Below, piece after piece: positions 42,801 through 51,690 of a DNA stretch of 61,927 nt. Made by a program: the position numbers and the translations under genes. The stretch is from Cerasicoccus frondis (lineage in GTDB: Bacteria; Verrucomicrobiota; Verrucomicrobiia; Opitutales; Cerasicoccaceae), in contig JAVDPC010000035.1 of the NCBI GenBank assembly GCA_031296915.1, forward strand, positions 1 to 61,927, written 5' to 3'. The notes below the pieces were generated by a model. That model was not told the DNA's origin and searched no databases. It worked only from the letters and a program-made list of their open reading frames with translations. How positions within the stretch are numbered: the stretch's first letter is position 1; each line of letters starts with the position of its first letter.

Positions 42801-43251
42801 CCTCGTCATCGGTCAAGCTGCTGGCAGAGCGATTTTGGTAGGCGGTCATCGCGGCGTTGCTACCAGTATTCTGCATACTCACCAACCACTTCATTGGGCC
42901 GCGATCTTTGATTTCCGCCTGAGTCTGATCGCCACTCGTCGTGTAATTTTCGTCGTCAGGATCACTGGACCAAACACCCGTCCAATAAGGCGCATCATCG
43001 ACTAGAATATCAGCCCGCGCCGTGATGCGCTGATCGGGTCCCGCGAGTTTTTGTAAATCTCCTAACGCCTTCACCAAGGCAAACTGGGCATTGCTTCGCG
43101 CTTCGGCATCCTGGCTCTTGGCGATAGTCGCATTGGACTCCACCATCAAAGTCGTCGACAATGACAATAGCAACATGACCATGAAAGCCATCAATACGAG
43201 CGCGATAACGAGCGCAAAGCCTGGTTGTTGTTTCTTCAAGGGGATCTTCAA
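39850..43251 (-). CDS. Very large type IV pseudopilin-like protein (Verru_Chthon cassette protein A type)
   Basis: 1133 residues. The N-terminus (KKQQPGFALVIALVLMAFMV then MLLLSLSTTLMVESNA) is a PilX/GspK-type minor pseudopilin start: short basic leader, G|F cleavage site and hydrophobic helix. The long remainder is Asp/Asn-rich and presumably extracellular, with strings such as YNNGSDFAFNPNYFGN. Proteins of this size and design are typical of the Verru_Chthon cassettes of Verrucomicrobia. The other cassette members (B, C, D) are not next to it; only the exported protein at 39134 follows. Function unknown; perhaps secretion of polysaccharide-degrading enzymes or surface attachment. Confidence 0.8.
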   Translation of the reverse strand: MKIPLKKQQPGFALVIALVLMAFMVMLLLSLSTTLMVESNATIAKSQDAEARSNAQFALVKALGDLQKLAGPDQRITARADILVDDAPYWTGVWSSDPDDENYTTSGDQTQAEIKDRGPMKWLVSMQNTGSNAAMTAYQNRSASSLTDDEVLMTDDDIDGQAIILPKEDIVGDGVVKGHYAYWVSDEGLKASISMVPDDGRSNNRDARNPSTMNMSAFDGVADLVSDPGDVRSLLGATNHLSELPLALSTDDSLLLDYTHDMTSQSRALPVNVRDAGLKKDLSAAFSDAGDFQDLITFHGSSQVFDAESGVANDRDPGGPRWEQLRSYYNLRPNEDGELVSREQTDTEVGLYPVIAQFSLHHHLMVYSVGSGQYQPRLCVFPVVVLWNPYNQPIAADTYYLKVTDNNTYDGAEGMTMEIQSRIYLEEDDGRADTITYTNPNNGNTSYYKESDIFPDTSDPMRFEISSPVIEPGEAIVFSPGSITEWDSNPETPMPLELGFRDGEFFYREGVSPYHLDDLGVSQNINEMGLRMMSANYLRLRLARESVAKVENDELLQHVSGQNYFITGSGSTGKGSVLWPANNASLISSAQSNQPIIAGHPNYNLATYPAAGAYMHLKLAENYAEVNNNDDLTDAQRDFMPYVKMIANYNPRAPRSTKSPLESVDYGNNNGSDFAFNPNYFGNTENYHWNNGLPTNNSYFAYNHGDEKVNFSYSDDPSGIAEGGFILYEAPTDEDYFFSIADLAHANLSQPFVNPNKYFNNPTKTYNAQNTWPAYAIGNSLQDPRIPAAQTSRSVWPDSNPDPIGYYHYDVSYLLNDALWDAYFFSAYNVADAVSDNVRYSVSDDFDFGWDTSASSLFIEGAFNVNSTSQRAWKAFLSSAQVAAVQSRAGEFDDDDVTPFLRVSAPDGDPTPDDRNTLSDEIYNGFLTLSPSDIDRLATAIVEQVKQRGPFISLSHFVNRVLADGDYRSEREQEYGDSDDVGARAMMVGALQAAIELSEVNVETDEGLPRFNDEAFQLTETEMSQFYRELDIDASVGDRATGALGYLTQLDLLDAIGPYISTRSDTFVIHAYGESINPLSGEVQATARCKATVQRLAQYVDANNAATDEFDALTTTNQNFGRQFRIIDFQWID

Positions 43252-43512
43252 TACGGGTATCAGCTACAAAGCGTTACGCCCTATTGATCGTCTTTTACGG
43301 CCCAGTTGTAAATTGAGCTGCTTTGAAACAATATGCACAAGTTGACTAAAACACTCGCCGACGGAGCAGAAAACGCAACCTCAGTTACTCAAGCTCACTT
43401 GACCTCACCCTCTATCGATCACTCAAAAACATTGCCAAACACCAATCACTGATCGACAATAATTAAGGATTTCCCCGCCCCAAAACCAGAGCCAGTGAAC
43501 TTGAACCTTACG

Positions 43513-43950
43513 ATGAAACTCTTTCTGAAAATAACCTCCTGGATACTACTGGTATTGGGCATGCTCATGCTAACTGCTCCACTTGCAGCGCTATTGAGTA
43601 TATTCTGGGAGGGTGAAAATTTTCTGGGGCTGATCTTTATACTCCCAATTCTAGTCTTCTCTGTCGGTTGCCTCATCTTTTCCATCGGCTATTTGCGCAC
43701 CGCCCGAAAAAGTTACGCCGAAGGTCTTGCCATGATGTCCGGTTTTATCGTTTGGGGTGTCTTGGTATCGTTCACATCGGATTGGGAAAGTGTTGACCAA
43801 GCACACAATGCCTCATGGCTGGAAATGGCGTTCATCATTGGCCCGATTCTGCTAGGCGTTTGTGCAACAAAGTTATTGAAGCACCTGATAAACCGAAGCC
43901 ATAGCTTGGAACCAACGACATCGGTAGACGCTCAAGAAAACCTCGGATAA
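43513..43950 (+). CDS. Four-helix membrane protein, function unknown
   Basis: 145 residues from the ATG at 43513 (a GTG at 43495 would add six). Four hydrophobic segments: SWILLVLGMLMLTAPLAALL, LIFILPILVFSVGCLIFSIG, a third around GFIVWGVLVSF, and WLEMAFIIGPILLGVCAT. No known domain. Monocistronic, convergent with the OppF gene. Confidence 0.6.
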   Translation: MKLFLKITSWILLVLGMLMLTAPLAALLSIFWEGENFLGLIFILPILVFSVGCLIFSIGYLRTARKSYAEGLAMMSGFIVWGVLVSFTSDWESVDQAHNASWLEMAFIIGPILLGVCATKLLKHLINRSHSLEPTTSVDAQENLG

Positions 43951-43961
43951 ACAAGTTCTGT

Positions 43962-44849
43962 CTAAAGCGTCGGCACTGCAGCCAGTAGCTTTTTTGTGTA
44001 AGAATCCTGCGGATTCGCGTAGATCTCATCGGCGTTGGCCTGCTCAACAATCTTGCCGTGATTCATCACGAGCACGTAATCGCTGATGTGCTCCACCACC
44101 GCCAAGTCGTGCGCGATGAACAGATACGTCAAGCCCAACTCTTCCTGCAGATCCTGCAACAAATTCACAATCTGCGCCTGCACCGAAACATCAAGCGCGC
44201 TGACAGGCTCGTCACACAAAATCAACTCCGGCTCGACCGCCAACGCGCGTGCGATGCCGATGCGCTGACGCTGACCGCCGGAAAACTCGTGCGGATAACG
44301 GCTGCGGCTATCGGCGGGCAAATTGACCTTATCCAACAGGTCTATGACGCGCGCTGATTGCTTCGCCTTGTCCCACTGCGGAAAATGAATGTCCAGCGGC
44401 TCGGCAATGATCTGCTCGATGGTCATGCGCGGATTCAGCGAGTTAAACGGATCCTGAAAGATCATCTGGATTTTCTTGCGAAACGGGAAAAACTCACTGC
44501 GCGTCATGCCGCCAATTTCCACCATCCCCGCCGAAGGCTTTACGTCGTCGCCCAACGCGGCATCCTGATAAGTCGGCGCTGGGGCAACACCTTTACCCTG
44601 ATAAAAGATCTGCCCACCGGTAATTGGCGCAAGCTTGATGATGCTGCGACCGATCGTTGTTTTGCCACTGCCGGATTCGCCCACGAGCCCGACAGTCGTC
44701 CCCTTCTTCACTTGGAAGGATACCTTATCAACCGCCTTCACGTGGTCCACCACGCGCCGCATCAGCCCACCGTGAATCGGGTAATAAACCTTGAGGTTTT
44801 TGACTTCGAGGAGCGGCGCTTCGTGCGGATGTGGTTGGTCTTCAGGCAT
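43962..44849 (-). CDS. oppF: Oligopeptide ABC transporter ATP-binding protein (OppF-like)
   Basis: 295 residues. Walker A GESGSGKTTIGRSI, ABC signature FSGGQRQRIGIARAL and Walker B LILCDEPVSALDVSV are intact; the C-terminal oligopeptide/dipeptide extension ends in NPQDSYTKKLLAAVPTL. An insert between Walker A and Q-loop (GKGVAPAPTYQDAALGDDVK) is longer than in E. coli OppF. It follows the OppD-like gene by 114 bases and shares its strand. No permease or binding-protein genes are next to the pair. Confidence 0.9.
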   Translation of the reverse strand: MPEDQPHPHEAPLLEVKNLKVYYPIHGGLMRRVVDHVKAVDKVSFQVKKGTTVGLVGESGSGKTTIGRSIIKLAPITGGQIFYQGKGVAPAPTYQDAALGDDVKPSAGMVEIGGMTRSEFFPFRKKIQMIFQDPFNSLNPRMTIEQIIAEPLDIHFPQWDKAKQSARVIDLLDKVNLPADSRSRYPHEFSGGQRQRIGIARALAVEPELILCDEPVSALDVSVQAQIVNLLQDLQEELGLTYLFIAHDLAVVEHISDYVLVMNHGKIVEQANADEIYANPQDSYTKKLLAAVPTL

Positions 44850-44962
44850 GGGCTAGAAAGGTAATTCTCAGATATCAAAGGTCAGTTTTCAAATATCAGT
44901 TAGGTTCTACTGCTAAATCTCCCTCCATTGAAAATTGATATTCGAGAGCCGAAAATTGAAAA

Positions 44963-45793
44963 TTATACGAGCGTCGTATGATCAATCGTCGTGAGGCGAC
45001 GTTGCTTGACGCCGGGGCGCGGGATACAGGCGATCAGCGCCTTGGTGTAAGCGTGCTGCGGATTCTCAAGAACTTTCTCCGTGGGCCCATGCTCCACCAC
45101 CTCACCGCGGAACATGACCTGCACCTGATCAGCAAATCCCTTGATGATGCCAAAATTGTGCGTGATCAGGATGATCGACATATTCGTCTTTTCACGCAGC
45201 TCTTTGAGCAACTCGATGATCTGGGCCTGGATGGTTACATCGAGCGCGGTGGTCGGCTCGTCGGCCACAAGAATCTTGGGTTCGCAGGCCAACGCCATGG
45301 CGATCATCACACGCTGTTGCATACCGCCGGACATCTCATGCGGGTAGGCCTTGTAACGCTTGTCAGCGTCTCGGATGCCCACCTTGCGTAGGGAATCAAT
45401 CACGCGGCCCGTAATGTCTTTTTCTTCCGGCACGTGAAGTTTAATCGCCTCGGCGATTTGGTAACCCACCGTGAAAACGGGATTGAGCGACGTCGAAGGC
45501 TCCTGGAAAATATAAGCAATCTCCTTGCCGCGAATGGTGCGTAAATCGCGCTTGGGCATCTTGAGCACATCTTTGCCGCGCAGCATGATTTCACCCGAAA
45601 TCTGGCAAACCGGTGGATCTGGCAAGAGGCGCGTGAGCGACATGGCGGTGACAGATTTCCCACTGCCGCTTTCACCCACTACGGCGAGTGTCTGCCCTTC
45701 TTCAAGGGAGAAATTAATGCCTTTCACGGCCTGCGTCACACGGTCACGGCCATGGAAACTGATCTTTAGGTCTTTTACGTCGAGAAGCGGCAT
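44963..45793 (-). CDS. oppD: Oligopeptide ABC transporter ATP-binding protein (OppD-like)
   Basis: 276 residues from the ATG at 45791-45793, which precedes the conserved PLLDVKDLKISFHG. Walker A GESGSGKSVTAMSL, signature MSGGMQQRVMIAMAL and Walker B ILVADEPTTALDVT are intact. The C-terminus (NPQHAYTKALIACIPRPG) is the peptide-transporter type. With OppF it would energise uptake of peptides or similar solutes through permeases encoded elsewhere. Divergent from the Mpv17-like gene. Confidence 0.9.
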   Translation of the reverse strand: MPLLDVKDLKISFHGRDRVTQAVKGINFSLEEGQTLAVVGESGSGKSVTAMSLTRLLPDPPVCQISGEIMLRGKDVLKMPKRDLRTIRGKEIAYIFQEPSTSLNPVFTVGYQIAEAIKLHVPEEKDITGRVIDSLRKVGIRDADKRYKAYPHEMSGGMQQRVMIAMALACEPKILVADEPTTALDVTIQAQIIELLKELREKTNMSIILITHNFGIIKGFADQVQVMFRGEVVEHGPTEKVLENPQHAYTKALIACIPRPGVKQRRLTTIDHTTLV

Positions 45794-45902
45794 TACTGTT
45801 CGGTGGCGTTGGCTAACCTCATGTTGCCAATGACCTTGTCGAAAAATGACTTTGTTGCAAGCGGGATTGCGCATTGCCGGTTAAATGTCCAGCGTCGCTG
45901 CC

Positions 45903-46592
45903 ATGTCCAATACTGAGCCAAGTCGCTTGGGCGCCGCAATCCAGGAAGGCCTCAACGCCGCCAAGAAGAACCTGATCCCGGGTTCGATCCTGTGCGTGTG
46001 CGGCGTGCTGCTGGTGCTCGGCTATTATCAGGTGGCGGCAATCCACGGGGCGCTCAGTTGGATTGGCGGCTGGCAGGCACGGCTGGGGCCGCTTCTATCC
46101 GTGCCGTCCACCGCTGTATTTGGCGGCATCGTGCCACTGGTATTCCGACGACTCTTTCTTAAAGAGGGCAGCACTGGGCGGGATTATCTTTTCCAGATTC
46201 TTTTTTGGGGAAACATGGGGCTGCAAGTTTTCCTGCTCTACGAACTGCAGGCAAAACTCTTCGGCCAAGACGCCACATGGCAGAGCGTGCTGCCGAAAAT
46301 TTTCGTCGACCAATTCGTGTATGTCCCACTGGCTGCGGTGCCATGCATGGTGCTCGGCTACCTCTGGAAACAATGTAATTACAGCCTCGCCGAGACCCGA
46401 GCTGCACTGGCGCGGCGTGGCTATTGGGAGCGCTGCATCCCGTTGTTGATCTCTAACTGGGGCGTGTGGGTTCCGGCCACAGCCATCATCTACAGTTTTC
46501 CATTGGCGCTACAAGTGCCGCTGCAAAACCTGATCCTCAGCATCTGGGTCATGCTGGTGATCCTCCTCACCCGAGACCAGAAGGCGGATTAA
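45903..46592 (+). CDS. Mpv17/PMP22-family-like membrane protein
   Basis: 229 residues from the ATG at 45903. Four hydrophobic segments; IFVDQFVYVPLAAVPCMVLG and LLISNWGVWVPATAIIYSFP then LQVPLQNLILSIWVMLVIL match the layout of Mpv17/PMP22 proteins (DQ...P, the NW..W/P box, the VPLQ..N helix). The family is best known from mitochondria and peroxisomes and is uncommon in bacteria. An N-terminal soluble part of 30 residues is extra. Monocistronic. Confidence 0.7.
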   Translation: MSNTEPSRLGAAIQEGLNAAKKNLIPGSILCVCGVLLVLGYYQVAAIHGALSWIGGWQARLGPLLSVPSTAVFGGIVPLVFRRLFLKEGSTGRDYLFQILFWGNMGLQVFLLYELQAKLFGQDATWQSVLPKIFVDQFVYVPLAAVPCMVLGYLWKQCNYSLAETRAALARRGYWERCIPLLISNWGVWVPATAIIYSFPLALQVPLQNLILSIWVMLVILLTRDQKAD

Positions 46593-46663
46593 CTGGAGTC
46601 TGTCCGTGGCCCCTGACAACATTTTGCAAGTGACTCCACGTCAACGATCCGAATGCTAGCGCC

Positions 46664-47653
46664 ATGGTCCGCTTCGTGATGTCCAACCAGTTTATTGTCG
46701 GCGTATTCGTTGCTGCGTTGCTGGCTGCGATCTATCCACAAGGCGCGGCGGAGGACAGTTGGCTGTTTCCCGAATTCGCGACGAAGCTTGGCGTGTTCGT
46801 AATTTTCTTCCTACAAGGGCTGATTCTGCCAACGGAAGAACTAGGGCGCGGCCTCTCACAGTGGAAGGTGCATGTCTTCACTCAGGTTTATATTTTCGTG
46901 GTTATGCCACTGATCGCCTGGTTGGTCACCATGCCATTAACGGGCATTGTCGGACCAGTACTGAGCTTTGGCTGGCTGTATCTGGGCATCATCCCGTGCA
47001 CGATTTCCACTTCCGTCGTCTACGCAACGAAGTCCGGCGGCTCGCTTATCGTCGCCTTGTTCAACACATCCGTGGCCAACGTGCTGGGGATCTTCATCGT
47101 GCCAGCGTTTTTCCTGTGGTATACCGGGGCTAGCTCAAGTAGCGCCGATTTTCCCCTTGGCTCCATGCTGTTCAAAATCTTTCTGCTGCTCCTGCTGCCG
47201 CTGATTTTAGGTCAGGCCATCCGCCCGTTCGCACATGCAGTTATTAATCGCTACAAGCATGTTCCTGGAAAGGTCTGCCCCTACATTATCTACAGCATCA
47301 TTTATTTCTCCTTTGCCAAGGCTGTCTTGAATCGCTTCTGGGAAAAGCAACCCGCGAGCGCTCTGGCAACCGCAGTACTGGGCATTATTCTCATTGCAGT
47401 CGTGGGTTGGGGGCTCTGCGCACTGCTGCTCAAATACATGCCTTTTTCGCGGGAGGACAAGATTGCCGCCTTTTACTGCTCCACTCAAAAAACCGTGGCC
47501 GCTGGCGTGCCCATGGCGCAAAGCCTGTTGATTTATCATGAATGGGACTCCGGCGTCGTCATTCTCCCACTGCTGCTCTATTGCCTACTGCAATTTAGCG
47601 TTGGCGGGGTCATTGTAGGAAAACTTGAAGCAAAAAATGCTCACGGACATTGA
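46664..47653 (+). CDS. Bile acid:sodium symporter-family (BASS/SBF-like) transporter
   Basis: 329 residues with about nine or ten membrane helices. ATKSGGSLIVALFNTSVANV then LGIFIVPAF, and FYCSTQKTVAAGVPMAQSLL near residue 270 match the crossing-helix motifs of the SBF-like (YfeH/RCH1) branch. Bacterial members carry Na+-coupled organic anions or calcium-related substrates. The ATG at 46664 has an upstream AGCG-type weak site; a start at 46679 (MSNQFIV) is also possible. Confidence 0.82.
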   Translation: MVRFVMSNQFIVGVFVAALLAAIYPQGAAEDSWLFPEFATKLGVFVIFFLQGLILPTEELGRGLSQWKVHVFTQVYIFVVMPLIAWLVTMPLTGIVGPVLSFGWLYLGIIPCTISTSVVYATKSGGSLIVALFNTSVANVLGIFIVPAFFLWYTGASSSSADFPLGSMLFKIFLLLLLPLILGQAIRPFAHAVINRYKHVPGKVCPYIIYSIIYFSFAKAVLNRFWEKQPASALATAVLGIILIAVVGWGLCALLLKYMPFSREDKIAAFYCSTQKTVAAGVPMAQSLLIYHEWDSGVVILPLLLYCLLQFSVGGVIVGKLEAKNAHGH

Positions 47654-47729
47654 CGTAAGCCCCGGATGCCTTCACGTTATTAGTTCCGTAACTCACTCAA
47701 AAACCACGTAAAACACAGAAAGACATCAA

Positions 47730-48359
47730 ATGGCTTACGAACTGCCACCTCTTCCTTACGCTTACGACGCGCTCGAGCCGCACATCGACGCGCAAACGAT
47801 GGAAATCCACTACAGCAAGCACCACAATGCTTACGTGACCAAGCTCAATGGCGCGCTCGAAGGCAGCGGCTTTGACGCCCCCGAGTGCCCCGCCGAACTC
47901 TGCATGAAGCTTTCCGAAGTGCCAGAAAACATCCGCGGCGCTGTCCGCAATAACGGCGGCGGCCATGCCAACCACGCCCTTTTCTGGTCCGTCATCGGCC
48001 CTAACGGCGGTGGTGAACCAACCGGCGCGCTCGGCGAAGCCATCACCTACACTTTTGGCTCCTTCGACGAGTTCAAGTCCAAGTTCTCCGACGCTGCAGC
48101 GACTCGCTTTGGTTCCGGCTGGGCGTGGCTCATCGTCAAGGACGGCAAGCTCTGCGTGGGCTCCACCCCCAACCAGGACAACCCTTACATGGGCGAAGCC
48201 TTCGGTTGCTGCGGCGGCACGCCAATCCTCGGCCTCGACGTTTGGGAGCATGCTTACTACCTGAAGTATCAGAACAAGCGCCCGGATTACATTTCCGCTT
48301 TCTGGAATGTCGTCAACTGGGACAAGGTTGCTGAATACTACAGCAAGGCCATCGCTTAA
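47730..48359 (+). CDS. sodA: Superoxide dismutase, Fe/Mn family (Mn-type features)
   Basis: 209 residues. Ligand regions are all present: H27 (EIHYSKHHNAYV), NNGGGHANHALFW at about residue 72, and LDVWEHAYYLKY with Asp and His ligands near residue 170. NNGGGHANH and GGTPILGLDVW are typical of the manganese branch; cambialistic activity cannot be ruled out. No signal peptide, so cytoplasmic. Followed by a clear terminator (48388-48418). Confidence 0.95.
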   Translation: MAYELPPLPYAYDALEPHIDAQTMEIHYSKHHNAYVTKLNGALEGSGFDAPECPAELCMKLSEVPENIRGAVRNNGGGHANHALFWSVIGPNGGGEPTGALGEAITYTFGSFDEFKSKFSDAAATRFGSGWAWLIVKDGKLCVGSTPNQDNPYMGEAFGCCGGTPILGLDVWEHAYYLKYQNKRPDYISAFWNVVNWDKVAEYYSKAIA

Positions 48360-48387
48360 CGCAGCAAGCTAAGCATCGATCAATTTC

Positions 48388-48418
48388 AGCCCCGGTCAGC
48401 AATGGCCGGGGCTTTTTG
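48388..48418 (+). terminator. Rho-independent terminator of the superoxide dismutase gene
   Basis: AGCCCCGG (48388-48395) pairs perfectly with CCGGGGCT (48406-48413), ten-base loop, followed by five T. Confidence 0.9.
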
Positions 48419-48462
48419 TGAGGGGAACAAAGGCTTTAATCGTTCAGCCCCCCCTTACCTGC

Positions 48463-48693
48463 TCACAGATTATCGAGCTTATCGCCGATATTATTCGCCG
48501 TGCTGTCGATGTCGTTCTGCTTGCGACCGAGGGGGTCGTCGATGTCGGCGGCTTGCTCCAGCTCGCCAACGACAGGTCCCGTTTGCGACGTGCGTTTTTT
48601 GGCGGCGCGAGCGGCGGCGATGGGCCAAGTTTCACAGCCGACCAGGCTGATGATCAATAGAAGCGACGCAGAGGCGAGGAACCAACGTTTCAT
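48463..48693 (-). CDS. Small lipoprotein, function unknown
   Basis: 76 residues with a lipoprotein signal (LLLIISLVGCETWP; the lipobox LVGC puts the lipid on C20). The mature 57 residues are polar and helical (KRTSQTGPVVGELEQAADID). It follows the transporter gene at 48707 on the same strand, 13 bases apart, and may be co-transcribed. Confidence 0.7.
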   Translation of the reverse strand: MKRWFLASASLLLIISLVGCETWPIAAARAAKKRTSQTGPVVGELEQAADIDDPLGRKQNDIDSTANNIGDKLDNL

Positions 48694-48706
48694 GTGCAGT
48701 AGCGAA

Positions 48707-50521
48707 TTAGAAGCTCCAGAACATGGGGATCACGATTACGCTGACAATGAAATAAAGCAGGTTTAACGGGATGCCCACCTTCGCAAAGTCCGAAAAACGA
48801 TAGCCGCCGACACTGTAAACGTAGGTGTTTGTCTGGTAGCCAATCGGAGTCGCGAAACTGGCTGAAGCCGCCACGCAAACCGCAATGGCGAACGGACGCG
48901 GATCGACGTCGAGCGCTAACCCGATGCTGATCGCCACGGGAGCCATCAACACGACAGTGGCGTTGTTCGATAGAAACTCTGTGCAAATGCTGCCTACCAG
49001 ATAGACGACCGCCAGCATCAGGAACGGCCGTATGCCTTCCGGCACATGGTCGGACAAATGGACAATTTGCTCGACCGCCAGTCCCGTTGCGCCACTGACC
49101 TCGAGCGCCTCGCCAAGCGCGAGCATGCCATAAATCAGCATTAAAATCCGCCACTCCACCGAAGCGTAAGCGTCCTTCGGCTTCACAATGCCCATCACCA
49201 TGATAATCGCCATGACGGCGATGGACCCCACCACGATCGGCAGTTGCAGGAAGCTCACCGCAGCAACCATCGCCACAACCAAGCCCACGACCAACGGCAG
49301 CCATTTGCGCAGGCTGTTCGCCGAAACGGGGGGCTTATCGAGCAGCATAATGTCGTCACTGTTGCGCAGTTTCTCAATCGCCTGGTCGGTGCCCATCATC
49401 AGGAGCGTATCACCAAAGTCCAAGGGCAACGTTTCCAGGCGGTCACGGACATTGTGGCCATGACGGTGGATCGCCAGGATGATCATCCGGTAACGCTGTC
49501 GGAAGTTGATCTCCCGAATGTTCTTACCCGTGATGCTCGATTTCGGGCCAATAACACCCTCGACAATCGCTCCCTGGTGCGCGGCGATTTGCTCAAGGTC
49601 CAGCCCACGCTCATGCACGAAGTCGACCTCCCCCGATGCCTGTGCTTCGGCCAGACCAGAGGGACGGCAGGATAAGACCAGGCGGTCGCCTTCCTCAAAT
49701 TTCGTTTTACGGATATCGCCATCCACCGCCACACCGTCGCGGATAATTTCCAACAGGCGAATGCCGCGCGCGCGTTTGAGTGATGACTCGCCAAAACTCT
49801 GGCCGATCAGCTCCGACTTCGCACGCACGAAGGCTTCGGTGATGAATTCACGGCGCTCTTCCTCGGATAGGATGGCGGTCAAAGTCTCACGAACGGGCAG
49901 CAGCTTCGGGCCAAACAGGACCAGGAATCCGGTAGCGATGAACAACAACGGCAAGCCCACCGCTGATAGTTCAAACATCCCCAATGGCTCCATACCCGCG
50001 TCACGTAACTCTCCGCTCATCAAGATGTTCGTACTGGTGCCCATCAAGGTGCAAACGCCGCCAAAAATCGACGCATAAGACAGCGGGATCAGCAGCTTGG
50101 AAGCCGGCGTTTGCATCTTGCGCGCCAGTCCGATAACAACCGGCAGGAACACCACGACCACCGGCGTATTGTTCATAAACGCTGAGACGAACGCGATGGA
50201 CAGGATCATCACCACCATGAACATGCGCAGTGGAAGCTTCGTCAGCCGCCCTAAGGCCTCAGCCAATAGCTCGATGGCGCCGACCTTTTCCAGAGCCAAG
50301 CTGATGATAAACATCGCGGCAATCGTCAGCGGCGCCGAGTTGGCGAAGACGTCAATAAGCGCATCCTTATCCGGCAGGTGGTCAGAGCCCGAGGCCATGC
50401 CCACGACCAGCAAGATCGCAAACACCGTAATCGCCGTCACGTCCACCGGCAGCTTCTCTTTCACAAAGCTGACGATGGCAAAGACGAGCAATGCCAATAC
50501 GAAGATGATTTCCCAGGTCAC
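48707..50521 (-). CDS. SLC13-type permease with two TrkA-C (RCK_C) domains
   Basis: 604 residues. Membrane helices form two blocks (about 5-190 and 410-604) around a soluble region with two RCK_C domains (LIGQSFGESSLKRARGIRLL, then IRKTKFEEGDRLVLS; and ITGKNIREINFRQRYRMIIL, then GDTLLMMGTDQAIEKL). FMNNTPVVVVFLPVVIGLAR and FLSNNATVVLMAPVAISIGL carry the SNNAT/NNTP motifs of DASS transporters that hold Na+. Substrates may be sulfate or dicarboxylates; the TrkA-C domains suggest gating by a nucleotide or ion. Confidence 0.88.
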   Translation of the reverse strand: MTWEIIFVLALLVFAIVSFVKEKLPVDVTAITVFAILLVVGMASGSDHLPDKDALIDVFANSAPLTIAAMFIISLALEKVGAIELLAEALGRLTKLPLRMFMVVMILSIAFVSAFMNNTPVVVVFLPVVIGLARKMQTPASKLLIPLSYASIFGGVCTLMGTSTNILMSGELRDAGMEPLGMFELSAVGLPLLFIATGFLVLFGPKLLPVRETLTAILSEEERREFITEAFVRAKSELIGQSFGESSLKRARGIRLLEIIRDGVAVDGDIRKTKFEEGDRLVLSCRPSGLAEAQASGEVDFVHERGLDLEQIAAHQGAIVEGVIGPKSSITGKNIREINFRQRYRMIILAIHRHGHNVRDRLETLPLDFGDTLLMMGTDQAIEKLRNSDDIMLLDKPPVSANSLRKWLPLVVGLVVAMVAAVSFLQLPIVVGSIAVMAIIMVMGIVKPKDAYASVEWRILMLIYGMLALGEALEVSGATGLAVEQIVHLSDHVPEGIRPFLMLAVVYLVGSICTEFLSNNATVVLMAPVAISIGLALDVDPRPFAIAVCVAASASFATPIGYQTNTYVYSVGGYRFSDFAKVGIPLNLLYFIVSVIVIPMFWSF

Positions 50522-50618
50522 AGTAGCCGATGATTAGTGGATAAATAAACGCACCAGCATGCGCTGCGCCCGCTGTCGCGCAATAGCGAATTATTACCCA
50601 AAAATGTCAAACGATGGA

Positions 50619-51590
50619 TCAATTGACCACATTCTGCGGGCGCCCAGCCAGAAACGCGCGGATATTCGCCAAGGTGATGTCGAGCAAAGCCTGACGCGCT
50701 GGCCAACTGCTCCAAGCAACATGCGGCGTGATAAAACAATTCGGCGCGCCGAGCAGTGGGTTATCCGCCGTCATGGGTTCTTGGGAGACAACGTCCAGAG
50801 CGGCGCCCGCGATTTCGCCATGCTGCAGAGCCTCAGCCAAGGCGGCTTCATCCACCAGACCACCACGCGCCGTGTTGATCAAGAACGCGGTATTTTTCAT
50901 CAGCGCCAAGCGGTTGCGGTTAACGAAGCCGGTGTTGTCGGGCGTTTGCGGACAATGCAGCGTGACGATGTCTGACTGCGCAAACACCTCGTCAAGATCC
51001 GCCCAGGTAAAGCCGGTTTCCCAGTTGGGGGCGCCTTGGCGACTGCGGGTGTGAGCAATGACATTCGCGCCCAAGGCGTGCACCAGTTCTCCAACACGAC
51101 CTCCGATTTCACCCCAGCCAATGAAGCCTACGGTGGCTTCCGTCAGTTGGACTAATGGCTTCTGCCAGTAGCAAAATTCCTCGCAGTTCACCCAATCGCC
51201 TGCATGGACGCTTTGGCTGTGCAGACCAACATGATTACACAGCTCCAACATTAGCGCCAGCGTGTGCTGGGCGACGGATTGCGTGCTGTAGCTGGGGCCA
51301 TTGCAGACCGTGACTCCCTGCGCCTTGGCCGCCGCGACATCGATGATGTTGTAGCCGGTCGCAAGCACACCGATCAACTTCAGGCCCGGTAATTGCGCCA
51401 GCGTATCGGCGCTCATCGGGACTTTATTGGTTAGCACGACTTCCGCACCTGCGCAGCGTTCGGCGATCAGCGCAGAATCATCGTGCGGTGTATGCTCATG
51501 GATGAACACGTCGCCAAATTCATGGAGAGGCGCCCAGGGTGATTCGTCTTCAAAGTAGAAAGTGCCAGCATCGAGGATAACCATTTGCAT
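50619..51590 (-). CDS. D-2-hydroxyacid dehydrogenase
   Basis: 323 residues from the ATG at 51588-51590; upstream in-frame codons overlap the divergent purine-permease gene. The NAD-binding motif is VGFIGWGEIGGRVGELVHAL; catalytic Arg, Glu and His appear in INTARGGLVDEAAL, GAALDVVSQEP and ITPHVAWSSWPAR. GATGYNIIDV-like LATGYNIIDVAAA is the substrate loop of hydroxypyruvate/glyoxylate reductase-like enzymes. It would reduce glyoxylate or hydroxypyruvate, or oxidise the matching hydroxy acid. Confidence 0.9.
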   Translation of the reverse strand: MQMVILDAGTFYFEDESPWAPLHEFGDVFIHEHTPHDDSALIAERCAGAEVVLTNKVPMSADTLAQLPGLKLIGVLATGYNIIDVAAAKAQGVTVCNGPSYSTQSVAQHTLALMLELCNHVGLHSQSVHAGDWVNCEEFCYWQKPLVQLTEATVGFIGWGEIGGRVGELVHALGANVIAHTRSRQGAPNWETGFTWADLDEVFAQSDIVTLHCPQTPDNTGFVNRNRLALMKNTAFLINTARGGLVDEAALAEALQHGEIAGAALDVVSQEPMTADNPLLGAPNCFITPHVAWSSWPARQALLDITLANIRAFLAGRPQNVVN

Positions 51591-51690
51591 GTCGGCAAGG
51601 TTAAGTCGAAACCGGGCTTGTCCAAGACCTAAGTCTGGCCAACGCCGTAAAAGCCTGTCAAAAAGGCGCAACTTCTGCACACACATCATC

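Noticed and set aside
48690..49304. 204-residue minus-strand open frame
   Set aside because: Same strand but different frame of the SLC13-type transporter gene; no transmembrane pattern or domain.
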